Shown: positions 20,779-29,493, numbered from the stretch's first letter. The stretch: 47,110 nucleotides of DNA from a virus (IMGVR_UViG_3300045996_000642:1-47110); one strand, 5' to 3'. Translations and numbers: made by a program. Notes: a model not told the origin generated them from the sequence alone.

Positions 20779-21062
20779 CGTTTCATCAGCGATACATCAC
20801 CATGTATTACACGTTGTATTACACGCGATACAAACGCCGCAATTTTTCTTCTGTAGTTCCGTGTATCGCTGATGATACAAATGTACAATTATCGTGTGTA
20901 GCGCACTGTATCGTCGGCGATACAACGGCGCAATTTTCTTCAATAGTTTCTTGTGTCGTTTGCGATACAATTGTACAATTGTCGCGGATGACGCATTGTA
21001 TCGTCTGTGAAACGTCAAAGGCTAGTGGTTCACAGACGGCATGTCGTTTCGTCGGCGATACG
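20779..21062. repeat. Palindrome array, right block
   Basis: Seven further copies of the same dyad, at 20779, 20815, 20862, 20907, 20952, 20997 and 21045. Steps 20862-20907-20952-20997 are exactly 45 bp. Perfect versions include TGTATC-GCTGAT-GATACA and TGTATC-GTCGGC-GATACA. Confidence 0.8.
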
Positions 21063-21187
21063 CCGCAGAACTTGCGGCCTAACCGAATCGTGCAGATTTC
21101 GCTGTACCCTCCCCCACCCGGGCAAAAGAGCATGTTGTCTGATCGTTGTTACTTGGTTGTCGTCTGAAAATAATTTATGACAGGCCG

Positions 21188-21216
21188 TTTACAAATGGGT
21201 TGTTGCCGTTTATAAT
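21188..21216 (+). promoter_or_regulatory. Sigma70-type promoter of the structural operon
   Basis: TTTACA (21188-21193), 17-base spacer, TATAAT (21211-21216). It faces right, away from the array. First rightward gene at 21427, so the leader is about 200 bases. Confidence 0.75.
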
Positions 21217-21269
21217 GCTTTCCGTCAGTGACAGTTTCTGTGTTTCTGTTGCTGACCTCCTTGACGAAA

Positions 21270-21339
21270 GTAAGGCAGCTATAACTGGACAGTTTATACG
21301 TCATTCGTGCCCGTGTAGCTGCCTTACAACAACGTTGTT
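21270..21339 (+). promoter_or_regulatory. Structured leader dyad
   Basis: GTAAGGCAGCTA (21270-21281) pairs perfectly with TAGCTGCCTTAC (21316-21327) over 12 bp, with a small ACTG-GA-CAGT hairpin in the loop; right after it comes the perfect palindrome AACAACGTTGTT (21328-21339) followed by TT. It lies in the leader of the structural operon and may be an attenuator or antitermination site. Confidence 0.5.
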
Positions 21340-21426
21340 TTCAGAGTGTGGTTTCCCCGGTATCTTGGAATGATAGACTTGCCCATTATTAAGATGTAGT
21401 ATCCGATTAAACTTATTGGAGTAAAT

Positions 21427-21525
21427 ATGCGCAATAGAAAAGTTAAGAGAGGAGAGGCTAAAGCTAGTTATGGAATCTCTAAACGAAGCAAGCGTAGAGC
21501 CAGAGGTAAAAAGCGAGGAAGTTAA
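21427..21525 (+). CDS. 32-aa very basic microprotein
   Basis: TTGGAGTAAAT precedes ATG 21427. The product MRNRKVKRGEAKASYGISKR continues with more Lys/Arg (RARGKKRGS end), about 14 basic residues of 32. It could be a nucleic-acid-binding peptide or simply the leader for the next, overlapping gene. The good ribosome site and promoter-proximal position support translation. Confidence 0.5.
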   Translation: MRNRKVKRGEAKASYGISKRSKRRARGKKRGS

Positions 21526-21649
21526 GCTTCCGCCACCAGTAGCTGGCTTCGATGTTTTCAAGGCACAGCAGAAAGAGAAACTAGAGACTGATGTTGTTTA
21601 CAATATAGTAAAGAAGGTCAGGGAGTTCGAAATACAACTTCTGGAGTAA
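21470..21649 (+). CDS. 59-aa small protein overlapping the basic peptide
   Basis: ATG 21470 lies inside 21427-21525 in another frame. Product MESLNEASVEPEVKSEEVKL, then PPPVAGFDVFKAQQKEKLE and a helical end (VYNIVKKVREFEIQLLE). It ends GGAGTAA three bases before the next ATG and supplies that gene's ribosome site. Resembles small acidic/helical proteins near tail genes; unknown. Confidence 0.55.
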   Translation: MESLNEASVEPEVKSEEVKLPPPVAGFDVFKAQQKEKLETDVVYNIVKKVREFEIQLLE

Positions 21650-21652
21650 GCA

Positions 21653-23533
21653 ATGAAATCAGTCCTGACCCTCGTCCTTCTCTTTCTGGTAGCTGTATTA
21701 TTTGCTGGAGCTCAGAAAGGTAAACCCGATTGTAAGCCTAAAAAGAACTGTCCTAGCCCAACAGTCACTCCCACGCCGACACCGTCTCCAAGCCCCACAC
21801 CGACTCTCCCGCCCCCTACTCCTAGTCCTACACCTACTGGAACTCCTTCAGGGGATCTCATAGCACATGCTGGCTATGATATAGAATCTTACGCAGGTGA
21901 GGCTGTTCGTTTGGATGGTACAGAGTCCGTAGGTAATATTACTAACATCAAATGGGAAACTGGTGATGGTTACATAGTTAATTCACTCCTGAAATCACCA
22001 CATGTTTATCAGACTCCTGGATTGTATGTAGCAACGCTTACTATCTCAAATGGAGCTGAGACATCGTCTGATTACTTAGTGATCTCTGTCAAACAAATTG
22101 AAGGCCTTGGTGTTATATCGCTCAACGATTCAGGAGATGCTGAGGTTAACAGAGTAAATCTCCAGAATGCCCTGGATTCTACCACTGATGATCCAAATGG
22201 CACCGACATAATTGTCCCTCCTGGATTCACAGCCAATGATCCTATTGTAGTCCCATTTCGCGGTTACAATACATATGTTACTATTCGTACATCTTCTGAA
22301 CTACCTGATGGAGTAAGAGTCACACCAGCTGATAGATCTAAGCTCTGGAGAATCAATGCTCGTGGTGCAGGAGAATCAGGGTATAACCAAGCTATAATCT
22401 TAGGCCCCAATTCTCGTTACACACGATTCCTTGGTCTTGAGATCTTACGCACTGGTGGATTTAAGAATGACATCATTGCTGTAGATAACGTAGACTGGAT
22501 GGGGCCACATCGTCCGAGCCACATTATCTTCGATAGAGTACTTATAGATGGTAACAACACTGAAACTGTACGCGCATTTGCTCCCAATGGTGACACGTTT
22601 TCTTTACTAAATTCAACCATCACTGATATAAAAGCTATTGGTTATGAGAGTAAAGCAATAGGTATGTGGACTGGTGAGGGAAACCTTGCTGTTATCAATA
22701 ATCATCTCGAAGGAGCAAGTATAAATGTCCTTGTAGGTGGCGCGTATACACATGAAGATATTATCCCCGAAGGCATAGTATTCAGAAATAACTATTGTTG
22801 GAAGAATCCTAACTTAGTAGTCTCAGATGGTCAGGGTAAAGGCTATGCAGTCAAGAACCTCTTTGAGCTCAAGAGTGGGATCAACGTAGTAGCTGAAGAC
22901 AATGTATTCGAGAATAACTGGGCTGATGGTCAATCTGGAGCTAGTATCCTTTTTACTCTTCGTGGAGATGGACAGCCTAAGCAGACTATTCAAAATGTGT
23001 CTTTCAGGAAGAACCTGGTGTTAAATGTTTCGGCCGGGGTTAATATCCTACCTGAAGACGACTATGAGCCTACGATCGAAGTAAAGAACCTTTACATAGA
23101 AAATAACAAATTTCTTAACGTAGGTAGCCGTTCTCTGCAACTTTTACCACAAGCAGGTGGTGGAGGCAAGAATATCAACTTCAAGCATAATACTATACGT
23201 ATGAGAGGTGGAGCTGGTATTTCAATAGACGGAACCACTAATAACTCGATGCAGATCTTCATTGAAAGTAACGATTGGGCTTACTTTGGAGATTATGGAA
23301 TGCATACTTCTTGGGGTGAAGGCTATCCTGCATTTGATCTATTCTTTACTTCTGATTCAACATTTCTTAAGAATCTTATAGCTTTCTGGGGTAGAGGATC
23401 TGTTGAGTACGCAAATACTCGTTATCCTTGGCCAAATCATTTCAGTTTTAGTCCTAGTGACTCATATTTAGACGACAAGCCTTTCTCACATCTAGTTGGG
23501 ACAGATGGAGCTGTTGTAGGAGCTAACTGGTAA
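21653..23533 (+). CDS. Signal-peptide-bearing PKD / beta-helix protein
   Basis: 626 aa. Residues 1-20 are a Sec signal peptide (MKSVLTLVLLFLVAVLFAGA). Residues 40-70 are a Pro/Thr/Ser linker (TPTPSPSPTPT). Residues 75-145 are PKD-like (AHAGYDIESYAGEAVRLDGT, then VYQTPGLYVATLTISNGA). Residues 160-600 are a right-handed parallel beta-helix with repeating strands (IIFDRVLIDGN, VAEDNVFENNW, NLYIENNKFLNVG, NINFKHNTIRMRGGAGISI). The FELKSGINVVAEDNVFENNW type of turn recalls secreted beta-helix proteins of Acidobacteriota. Heading a tail-fibre operon, it might be a polysaccharide-binding or -cleaving tailspike, yet the signal peptide suggests export. The stop overlaps the next start. Confidence 0.7.
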   Translation: MKSVLTLVLLFLVAVLFAGAQKGKPDCKPKKNCPSPTVTPTPTPSPSPTPTLPPPTPSPTPTGTPSGDLIAHAGYDIESYAGEAVRLDGTESVGNITNIKWETGDGYIVNSLLKSPHVYQTPGLYVATLTISNGAETSSDYLVISVKQIEGLGVISLNDSGDAEVNRVNLQNALDSTTDDPNGTDIIVPPGFTANDPIVVPFRGYNTYVTIRTSSELPDGVRVTPADRSKLWRINARGAGESGYNQAIILGPNSRYTRFLGLEILRTGGFKNDIIAVDNVDWMGPHRPSHIIFDRVLIDGNNTETVRAFAPNGDTFSLLNSTITDIKAIGYESKAIGMWTGEGNLAVINNHLEGASINVLVGGAYTHEDIIPEGIVFRNNYCWKNPNLVVSDGQGKGYAVKNLFELKSGINVVAEDNVFENNWADGQSGASILFTLRGDGQPKQTIQNVSFRKNLVLNVSAGVNILPEDDYEPTIEVKNLYIENNKFLNVGSRSLQLLPQAGGGGKNINFKHNTIRMRGGAGISIDGTTNNSMQIFIESNDWAYFGDYGMHTSWGEGYPAFDLFFTSDSTFLKNLIAFWGRGSVEYANTRYPWPNHFSFSPSDSYLDDKPFSHLVGTDGAVVGANW

Positions 23534-23892
23534 TGTCTGTAGTAGGAAAAACACTAGACTTTATATTTTATCGTGGAGTTACGTTCCAGAGAAGCTTTAC
23601 ATATAAGGCTGCTGGCGTTCCAGTTGATCTAACTGGCAAAGTTATAGAATTCCACTTTCGCAAGAAAGATTCTCTTACAGATCATCTTAACATTGATTCT
23701 GATACAGCTCCAACTGCAAATGATACGAAAGTAGTTATCACTGATGCAGAAAATGGTAAATTTACTGTTAAAGTAGCTGATGAGGATATTACTGCTATAC
23801 CTTTTGAATTAGGTAACTGGTGGGTTGGACTAAATGATGGTGTTGATCCACAGAGAATTGGTGGTGGGACAGTAACTGTACTATATCCGTAA
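23533..23892 (+). CDS. Tail/baseplate accessory protein
   Basis: 119 aa; ATG overlaps the previous stop. VGKTLDFIFYRGVTFQRSFTY and VDLTGKVIEFHFRKKDS resemble the small beta-sandwich N-domains of baseplate/upper-fibre proteins (BppU-like), which read RGDTxxxxFTxxDxxGxPxDLTG. It probably joins fibres to the tail tip. Confidence 0.6.
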   Translation: MSVVGKTLDFIFYRGVTFQRSFTYKAAGVPVDLTGKVIEFHFRKKDSLTDHLNIDSDTAPTANDTKVVITDAENGKFTVKVADEDITAIPFELGNWWVGLNDGVDPQRIGGGTVTVLYP

Positions 23893-24239
23893 TGTCTACT
23901 ACACTAGAAGTAATAGAGGTAGTTCATGAGTTAGTAGTCGATGGTGACCCTAACCAAACTACCCATGTTGTAGAAGAAGTCATTAGCATATTAGAAGTAG
24001 CAGAACAGGGTCCAGCAGGTCAACCTGGAGCTCCTGGTTCAGGATCTGATAGTTTTGAGCATGTACAAAATAGCCCTGCCACAGAGTGGGTTGTAAACCA
24101 TAACTTAGGTAGGCGTCCTAATGCAACTGTAGTGAATACTGGTGGCCAAGAAATTGGAGCTGAAATTATTCACATGTCAGTTAATCAATTACGAGTTTAT
24201 CTAAATGTAGCCACAGCGGGCAGAGTACTCTGTGGATAA
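23892..24239 (+). CDS. Short tail fibre protein with collagen-like turn
   Basis: 115 aa. An N-terminal beta-repeat (LEVIEVVHELVVD, then VVEEVISILEVAE), a short GPAGQPGAPG collagen-like stretch, and a C-terminal fibre-knob motif (EWVVNHNLGRRPNATVVNTG, NQLRVYLNVATAGRVLC) that is common at the tips of phage fibres. Overlaps the previous stop. Confidence 0.65.
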   Translation: MSTTLEVIEVVHELVVDGDPNQTTHVVEEVISILEVAEQGPAGQPGAPGSGSDSFEHVQNSPATEWVVNHNLGRRPNATVVNTGGQEIGAEIIHMSVNQLRVYLNVATAGRVLCG

Positions 24240-24248
24240 GGAGAAAAC

Positions 24249-25055
24249 ATGGCGAGACAACAGTTATCAGATCTTGATTTTAATAGTGTAGCCAGACCTA
24301 CTAACATACCTAATCCAGTATCGTCTGGTGATGGTGTTAACAAGGCTTACGTCGATTCATTGGTAGAGGGGTTAAACTGGAAAGATAGCGTCCGAGCTTC
24401 TTCAACAGGTAACCTTAACTTAGCTTCACCTGGTGCTACTATTGATGGTATCACTATGACTTCTGGAGATCGTTTCCTTGCTAAGGATCAGACGACCCAG
24501 TCAGCTAACGGTATTTACATCTGGAACGGTGCTGCCTCTGCTGCAACACGTGCTGCTGATGCAAGTACTGCTGCTGAGCTTGAAGCAGCTGTTGTTACTG
24601 TAGAAGAAGGTACTACAAATGGTGGTACGTCGTGGAGACAAACACAGGTTAATTTTACGTTAGATACTAATAACGTAATTTTTACCAATTTCGGTACTGC
24701 AACTCCTGCAGCTACCGAGTCAGTTGCTGGTATTGCTGAACTAGCTACTCAGACAGAAACTGATACTGGTACTGATGATGTTAGAATTGTTACTCCATTG
24801 AAGTTAGCTACTTCAAAATGGGCTAGCAAATCTTTTCAGGCTAATATTGGTGATGGATCTGCTACTCAATATGACATCACTCATAACTTTAATACTTATG
24901 ATGTGATTGTTCAGGTTTTCAGGAACTCTGGAAACCGTGACAATATAGGTTGTGACGTAGGACGAAACTCAGTTAATATAGTTCGTCTTAACTTTGCTGC
25001 TGCTCCTACTTCTAACCAGTTCCGTGTTGTTATAACGAGAGCAACCAACGCATAA
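24249..25055 (+). CDS. Tail fibre protein
   Basis: 268 aa, SD AAGGAG. MARQQLSDLDFNSVARPTNI, NKAYVDSLVEGLNWKDSVRA and FLAKDQTTQSANGIYIW are standard fibre shaft motifs, as is SVAGIAELATQTETDTGTDD. The C-terminus (YDITHNFNTYDVIVQVFRN) is a knob related to the one in 23892-24239. Confidence 0.75.
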   Translation: MARQQLSDLDFNSVARPTNIPNPVSSGDGVNKAYVDSLVEGLNWKDSVRASSTGNLNLASPGATIDGITMTSGDRFLAKDQTTQSANGIYIWNGAASAATRAADASTAAELEAAVVTVEEGTTNGGTSWRQTQVNFTLDTNNVIFTNFGTATPAATESVAGIAELATQTETDTGTDDVRIVTPLKLATSKWASKSFQANIGDGSATQYDITHNFNTYDVIVQVFRNSGNRDNIGCDVGRNSVNIVRLNFAAAPTSNQFRVVITRATNA

Positions 25056-25062
25056 GTCTGAT

Positions 25063-25088
25063 GGGCTAGGATATATATATCCTAGCCC
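25063..25088 (+). terminator. Perfect hairpin, likely terminator
   Basis: GGGCTAGGATATA followed by its exact complement TATATCCTAGCCC, a 13-bp stem with almost no loop, then TTTAC. Only 10 bases before the next gene, so it may attenuate rather than end transcription. Confidence 0.6.
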
Positions 25089-25097
25089 TTTACTACA

Positions 25098-25451
25098 ATG
25101 GAAAATTTTAGTAAGAACATTAATGTACTAGATGTAGATGCTGATGTATCTATCGCAACTGGTTCGACACCTGCGCCTAACTGTGATTTAGCACGTCAAT
25201 ATAATATTACTGCTCTTACTGAAAATACTACAATAGGTGCTCCTACTGGAACACCTGGTAATTCTCAACCACTACTTATCAGAATAACTGCATCTGGTGG
25301 TACTAGAACTATTGCATGGAATGCTACATATAGAGTTATAGGAGTAACATTGCCTTTAAGTTTAGCCAGCGGTAAAACGCTATATGTTGGCTGTAAATAT
25401 AATTCTACAGCTTCAGCTTGGGACGTTTTAGCAGTGGCAGTTCAAGCATAA
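25098..25451 (+). CDS. Small tail structural protein
   Basis: 117 aa, beta-rich (CDLARQYNITALTENTTIGAP, then PLLIRITASGGTRTIAWNAT, YRVIGVTLPLSLASGKT). It matches a widespread small virion protein seen next to Gly-rich adhesins. Ends TAATG with the next gene. Confidence 0.6.
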   Translation: MENFSKNINVLDVDADVSIATGSTPAPNCDLARQYNITALTENTTIGAPTGTPGNSQPLLIRITASGGTRTIAWNATYRVIGVTLPLSLASGKTLYVGCKYNSTASAWDVLAVAVQA

Positions 25452-27256
25452 TGCCTAGTACAGTATTTACAACAACTGGAGCTAACACTTTTAACTGGCC
25501 AACAGGTGTTACTACTTGTATTGCTGAAGGATTAGGCGCTGGTGGTTGTGGTGGTGCAGCACTTGGAAATCCTTCTTCTGGCGGTGGCGGCAAAGGTGGA
25601 GGTTACGCAAAAAAGACTATTACTAAAGGTGCGGAATCAAGTATGACTATCACTGTTGGAGCTGGACTAGCCAACTCGAACGGGGGTGATAGTGGAGTAC
25701 AACAAGGTGCTAGTGTTGTAATGCTTGCACCAGGAGGAGCTCAAGCATCTAGTGCAGGATCAAATAGTATCAATAGTGCTGGTCAAACAAGTCATCCTAG
25801 TACAGCAATCGGTGATACTACATTTGCTGGTGGTAATGGTGGTACTGGTAACTTCACTTCAGGTGTTCAAGGATCTGGGGCTGGTGGTGGGGCAGCTGGA
25901 TCGACTAGTGTAGGTGGCAATGGTAATGTAAATGTTGCAGGATCTGCAGGTACAGGAGCTTTTGCAAATGGTGTAGTCTACTCAGGTGCTGGGGCTGCTG
26001 GAGTAGGAAATAGTCTCGCTGGAGCTGTTGGTCCATCTGCTGGACCAGTATATGGTGGTGCAGGATCAGGGGGTAAAGCTAATAACAATACCGACAGATT
26101 AGGTGGGGCTGGACGTCAAGGTGTTGTAGTAATAACTTATCCCGGTGGAAACACTATTGTAGAAGTATCTTCTTACAGATTCTTTGAAGATGATTCATCT
26201 ACTGAAACCAGTTTAACTCCTTTAGGTACAGAATCAGCTGCTTATAGCTTAGATTTAACTTCTGAGGTTGATAAAGATTGTCACCTACGTATTGGTTTAC
26301 TAGAAGGTTCTGGAATCAGTGTTCCTAGCGGTAATGGCGATAATTATATTTTGCAGTATTCAAAGAATGGAGGTTCATGGGCAGCAATAGCATCAGGACA
26401 ACCAGTAGAATCACGATTAAGTTCAAATTATACTGAAGGTCAGTCTATGAATGCTGACTTAGTATTTGAATTTGGTTCTACTGGTCAGTTTCCTGGAAAG
26501 TTTTCTGAAGATGGGAAGATAGAAGCTATGTATGTAGAAGCTAGCCCAAGCATTTCTACAGAATGCATGTATTCTATTAAGGTAAAAGCTTCTTTACTAG
26601 CTCACGGAGACTACATTGAATTTAGGCTTTTAAGAGAAAAAGAAGGATTTAGTGGTAGTACACAAGTTCACGGTGGATTACTTCCAAGATTAAACATTGT
26701 AAAAACAAGTGGTGGGATGGTATGTGCCACTTGGGAAGATACTGGAAATGCTAATACTGTAGGTTGTGATTTCTATAATAGTAATGGTGGCGTTAGTGCT
26801 TATGGTAATACTGTAGAAGTAATTAATCCTAACAATGGCCCTTGTGGATTTGAATTTGCAGGTAATGCAACAAGTGGTTTAGGAAGCATACGTACAGGAT
26901 TAAGACTTAATTCGAATCTTCCAGACACTGATTCAGTTATAGCAAATTGGTATGCTGTAATGGATGGACATAACTTATACATTAATGGATCATTTTATGA
27001 TACTATTCCAGGGTTCCATGCTACTAACAGTAGAGTTAGAGTCGGTTTTAATGCTTCAGGTCAATTAACAGTATGGCATAATGATGTCATTTGGTTTGAA
27101 GATACTACAAATGCATTTCCACCATCTTCAGCAGACTATGCTCTTTATTGCTTTATATTCAACGACTATCAACCAACGTCAATTGGAATTAATGATGTAG
27201 AAATAATTGTCCCTAGTGGAGCAGTACAAAATAGTAATTTTTTCGCATTCTTTTAA
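25451..27256 (+). CDS. Glycine-rich tail adhesin
   Basis: 601 aa from ATG 25451, coupled to the previous stop. Residues 10-230 are Gly/Ala-rich (LGAGGCGGAALGNPSSGGGG, GGNGGTGNFTSG, GAGAAGVGNSLAGAVGP), like Gly-rich receptor-recognition fibres that form polyglycine-II lattices. The following 370 residues are beta-rich and include a concanavalin-like segment (YNSNGGVSAYGNTVEVINPN, DGHNLYINGSFYDTIPGFH, VWHNDVIWFED). Probably binds the host surface. Confidence 0.65.
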   Translation: MPSTVFTTTGANTFNWPTGVTTCIAEGLGAGGCGGAALGNPSSGGGGKGGGYAKKTITKGAESSMTITVGAGLANSNGGDSGVQQGASVVMLAPGGAQASSAGSNSINSAGQTSHPSTAIGDTTFAGGNGGTGNFTSGVQGSGAGGGAAGSTSVGGNGNVNVAGSAGTGAFANGVVYSGAGAAGVGNSLAGAVGPSAGPVYGGAGSGGKANNNTDRLGGAGRQGVVVITYPGGNTIVEVSSYRFFEDDSSTETSLTPLGTESAAYSLDLTSEVDKDCHLRIGLLEGSGISVPSGNGDNYILQYSKNGGSWAAIASGQPVESRLSSNYTEGQSMNADLVFEFGSTGQFPGKFSEDGKIEAMYVEASPSISTECMYSIKVKASLLAHGDYIEFRLLREKEGFSGSTQVHGGLLPRLNIVKTSGGMVCATWEDTGNANTVGCDFYNSNGGVSAYGNTVEVINPNNGPCGFEFAGNATSGLGSIRTGLRLNSNLPDTDSVIANWYAVMDGHNLYINGSFYDTIPGFHATNSRVRVGFNASGQLTVWHNDVIWFEDTTNAFPPSSADYALYCFIFNDYQPTSIGINDVEIIVPSGAVQNSNFFAFF

Positions 27257-27263
27257 CTTGATA

Positions 27264-27291
27264 TTTACATTTAGAATAGTTGTGGTATACT
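27264..27291 (+). promoter_or_regulatory. Sigma70-type promoter before terminase genes
   Basis: TTTACA (27264-27269), 16-base spacer, TATACT (27286-27291). SD AGAGG and ATG 27310 follow. Confidence 0.65.
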
Positions 27292-27309
27292 AAACAACAG
27301 AGGTAACTT

Positions 27310-27720
27310 ATGCCGAACCCAGGATTAGATATGGAAGTCGTAGCAAGGATTCAAGGTATGCTTTTAGCTGGACTAAAACCAGCTGAAATAGCTAAGACTT
27401 TGAATGTTAGCCAAAGCTCTATATCCAGAGCTAAGGCTAAGATTAGTAAAGATCTTCTTGCTAACATGAATTTTGAGCAGCAAGAAGTTATAGCCGATCT
27501 CGTTATGCAGCAGCTCGAGACTGGTCTAGAAGCCTCCATTGCGATAGCACAACAGGCTAGTAACGATGAGTGGAGAAAACAGCAAAAGGCCAACGAGCTT
27601 GCTACCCTCTATGGCGTCATCACTGACAAGTCGATTCGTCTTCTCGAGGCAAGCGAAGCCGCGAATAGATCCCAAGAATCGAGAGTCGAGGATTATAGCG
27701 CCAGCGACAACGTTAGCTAA
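27310..27720 (+). CDS. terS: Terminase small subunit
   Basis: 136 aa. A helix-turn-helix fills residues 14-45 (IQGMLLAGLKPAEIAKTLNV, SQSSISRAKAKI), as in TerS DNA-binding domains. A long helical oligomerisation part follows (NFEQQEVIADLVMQQLETGL, EWRKQQKANELATLYGV). Position directly before TerL supports the call. It would recognise the phage packaging site. Confidence 0.75.
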   Translation: MPNPGLDMEVVARIQGMLLAGLKPAEIAKTLNVSQSSISRAKAKISKDLLANMNFEQQEVIADLVMQQLETGLEASIAIAQQASNDEWRKQQKANELATLYGVITDKSIRLLEASEAANRSQESRVEDYSASDNVS

Positions 27721-27733
27721 CTCGCCAATAATA

Positions 27734-29305
27734 ATGCCGGGAGAAGACCGGTTTATTCCAGTTGATGAATGGCTGGAAGAATACTTCTATGATCCGACTA
27801 CTGTTATTCAGTATGGAAAGGACTGGAACTTTGATGCTGGTAAAAAGATCAAACTTCATGATGTACAACGTAGGATACTTAGGTATATTTTTACTAAGAA
27901 ACCTAATGGACGTTTCCCGTACGAAACAGTCGTTTACTCAACCATTAAGAAAGAGGGTAAGACTACTCTTGCGGGTGGCATTGGCTCCTGGTTTGGTTCC
28001 TGCATAGAACCACCTAATCTAGTCTTAACGTTAGCAAATGACCAAGAACAGTCCGCTGGACGTATTTTTGGTGCTATGCTTCCCACCCTTAATGCACTAG
28101 GCTGTCGAGTGCCTACAGCAGTATCATCGAAACCTGAAGTACGGCTTATTAATGGTACCGTAATCCAGGCTATAGCAAACAACTATGCAGGAGCTGCCGG
28201 AGCAAACTATGGGCTAACTTTGTGGTCTGAGCTTTGGGCTTATACTACAGAACGATCTCGTCGACTTTATGAAGAACTTATACCCGTTCCCACACGGCAT
28301 ACATCAATAAGGTGGGTAGAAACTTATGTCGGATTTGAAGACGAGTCGGATCTACTTCTTGAACTATTTCTCAGAGTTTTCAAGGATACTGATGAATCTG
28401 GAATCCAACCTGGAGTCGAACCTGTTCCAGAGCTTATCGATATTACAACTGACAATGGAAGACCCGCGTGTTGGCATATCCCAGCAGAAGGACTATTTTA
28501 CTACCATAACCATACTCCCAGGATGCCTTGGAATGTTGGTGAACGTGGAATTGAATACCGAGCGAAACAGAAAGCTGAGCTCAGGCCAACTCAGTATGTA
28601 AGACTCCATGAGAATCGCTGGCAGTCAGCAGAAGGTAATGTCATTGATCCAGAGTGGTATGATGATGCTTGTGTACTAGAAGGAGCATCTTCTGAACCAG
28701 CAGTATTCGCAGCTGATGGAGCCATGCGAAACGATACTGTCTGTTTAGCTGGAGTCAAGAAATATACGAGAATACTTTGGGCTGAGCCAGTAGAACGCTT
28801 TAAACTCGTTTATTTCAGAGCGTGGCTTCCTGAAGAAATTGGTATGAAGCTTAATACTAGGCTTGGTACTAAGAAAGGTGACATTGATCTTGACAATACA
28901 TTAGGTGTAGAACTTATACGTCTTTATCGTATGGGGCAGATAGTTGGACCTGTCTGGTATGATCCATTCCAGCTGCACCAACTGATGATCAATTTGCGTA
29001 AGAAACATATACCTTGCAAAGAATTTTCTCAGCAAACTGAACGACTAAAAGCTGATACATTTTTTGCTGAATTAATGCGTAAAGGTGAACTGGACTTATT
29101 CCATCATCCAATTCTTGAAGCACATATCAAGAATGCTAAGGCTAAAGAACACGAAAATCAGCAGATACGTATTATCAAGGGAACTATAGGTAAAGCAAAC
29201 AAAGTTGACGGCGCAGTAGCAACTGCTATGGCTACTTTTAAAGCTTCTCAGTTTAGACCTGAAGCAACTAATAGGAAGACCAGTTCTAGCAGAATTATTG
29301 CGTAG
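27734..29305 (+). CDS. terL: Terminase large subunit
   Basis: 523 aa from ATG 27734. The frame is open to 27566, but that would overlap terS by 155 bases. The ATPase part has a deviant Walker A (STIKKEGKTTLAGG, about residues 69-82) and a Walker B-like GLTLWSELW (about 160-168) with Ser before Glu. The nuclease part has candidate metal-binding Asp in AADGAM, WYDPF and NKVDGAVATAMA, the usual three-Asp arrangement. Translocates DNA into the head at the portal and cuts it. No strong ribosome site, so translation probably couples to terS. Confidence 0.92.
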   Translation: MPGEDRFIPVDEWLEEYFYDPTTVIQYGKDWNFDAGKKIKLHDVQRRILRYIFTKKPNGRFPYETVVYSTIKKEGKTTLAGGIGSWFGSCIEPPNLVLTLANDQEQSAGRIFGAMLPTLNALGCRVPTAVSSKPEVRLINGTVIQAIANNYAGAAGANYGLTLWSELWAYTTERSRRLYEELIPVPTRHTSIRWVETYVGFEDESDLLLELFLRVFKDTDESGIQPGVEPVPELIDITTDNGRPACWHIPAEGLFYYHNHTPRMPWNVGERGIEYRAKQKAELRPTQYVRLHENRWQSAEGNVIDPEWYDDACVLEGASSEPAVFAADGAMRNDTVCLAGVKKYTRILWAEPVERFKLVYFRAWLPEEIGMKLNTRLGTKKGDIDLDNTLGVELIRLYRMGQIVGPVWYDPFQLHQLMINLRKKHIPCKEFSQQTERLKADTFFAELMRKGELDLFHHPILEAHIKNAKAKEHENQQIRIIKGTIGKANKVDGAVATAMATFKASQFRPEATNRKTSSSRIIA

Positions 29306-29493
29306 TGGGCAGTATTGAGAAACGAACAAATAGACAGAAAAGAGAAGAGCAATGCCGTAAGAAAGAACGGTTTGCTACAGAAGAGTCTGCTGCTCATTTT
29401 GCAGAACTTAGACTAAAAAGATATTATCATTGTGACATTTGCAATGAATACCATTTAACAAGCAAGGATGATAGCTGGAAAGGAGTATACTAA
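29305..29493 (+). CDS. Small zinc-binding protein between TerL and portal
   Basis: 62 aa from GTG 29305, overlapping the terL stop. A Lys/Arg/Glu-rich helix, then YYHCDICNEYHLTSK, a half-zinc site that I know from short phage proteins in the terminase-portal gap. Its last base is the first of the portal ATG (TAATG). Confidence 0.6.
   Translation: MGSIEKRTNRQKREEQCRKKERFATEESAAHFAELRLKRYYHCDICNEYHLTSKDDSWKGVY

Noticed and set aside
20082-21062. CRISPR array
   Set aside because: The sequence between palindromes is also conserved rather than unique, and no cas gene is near.
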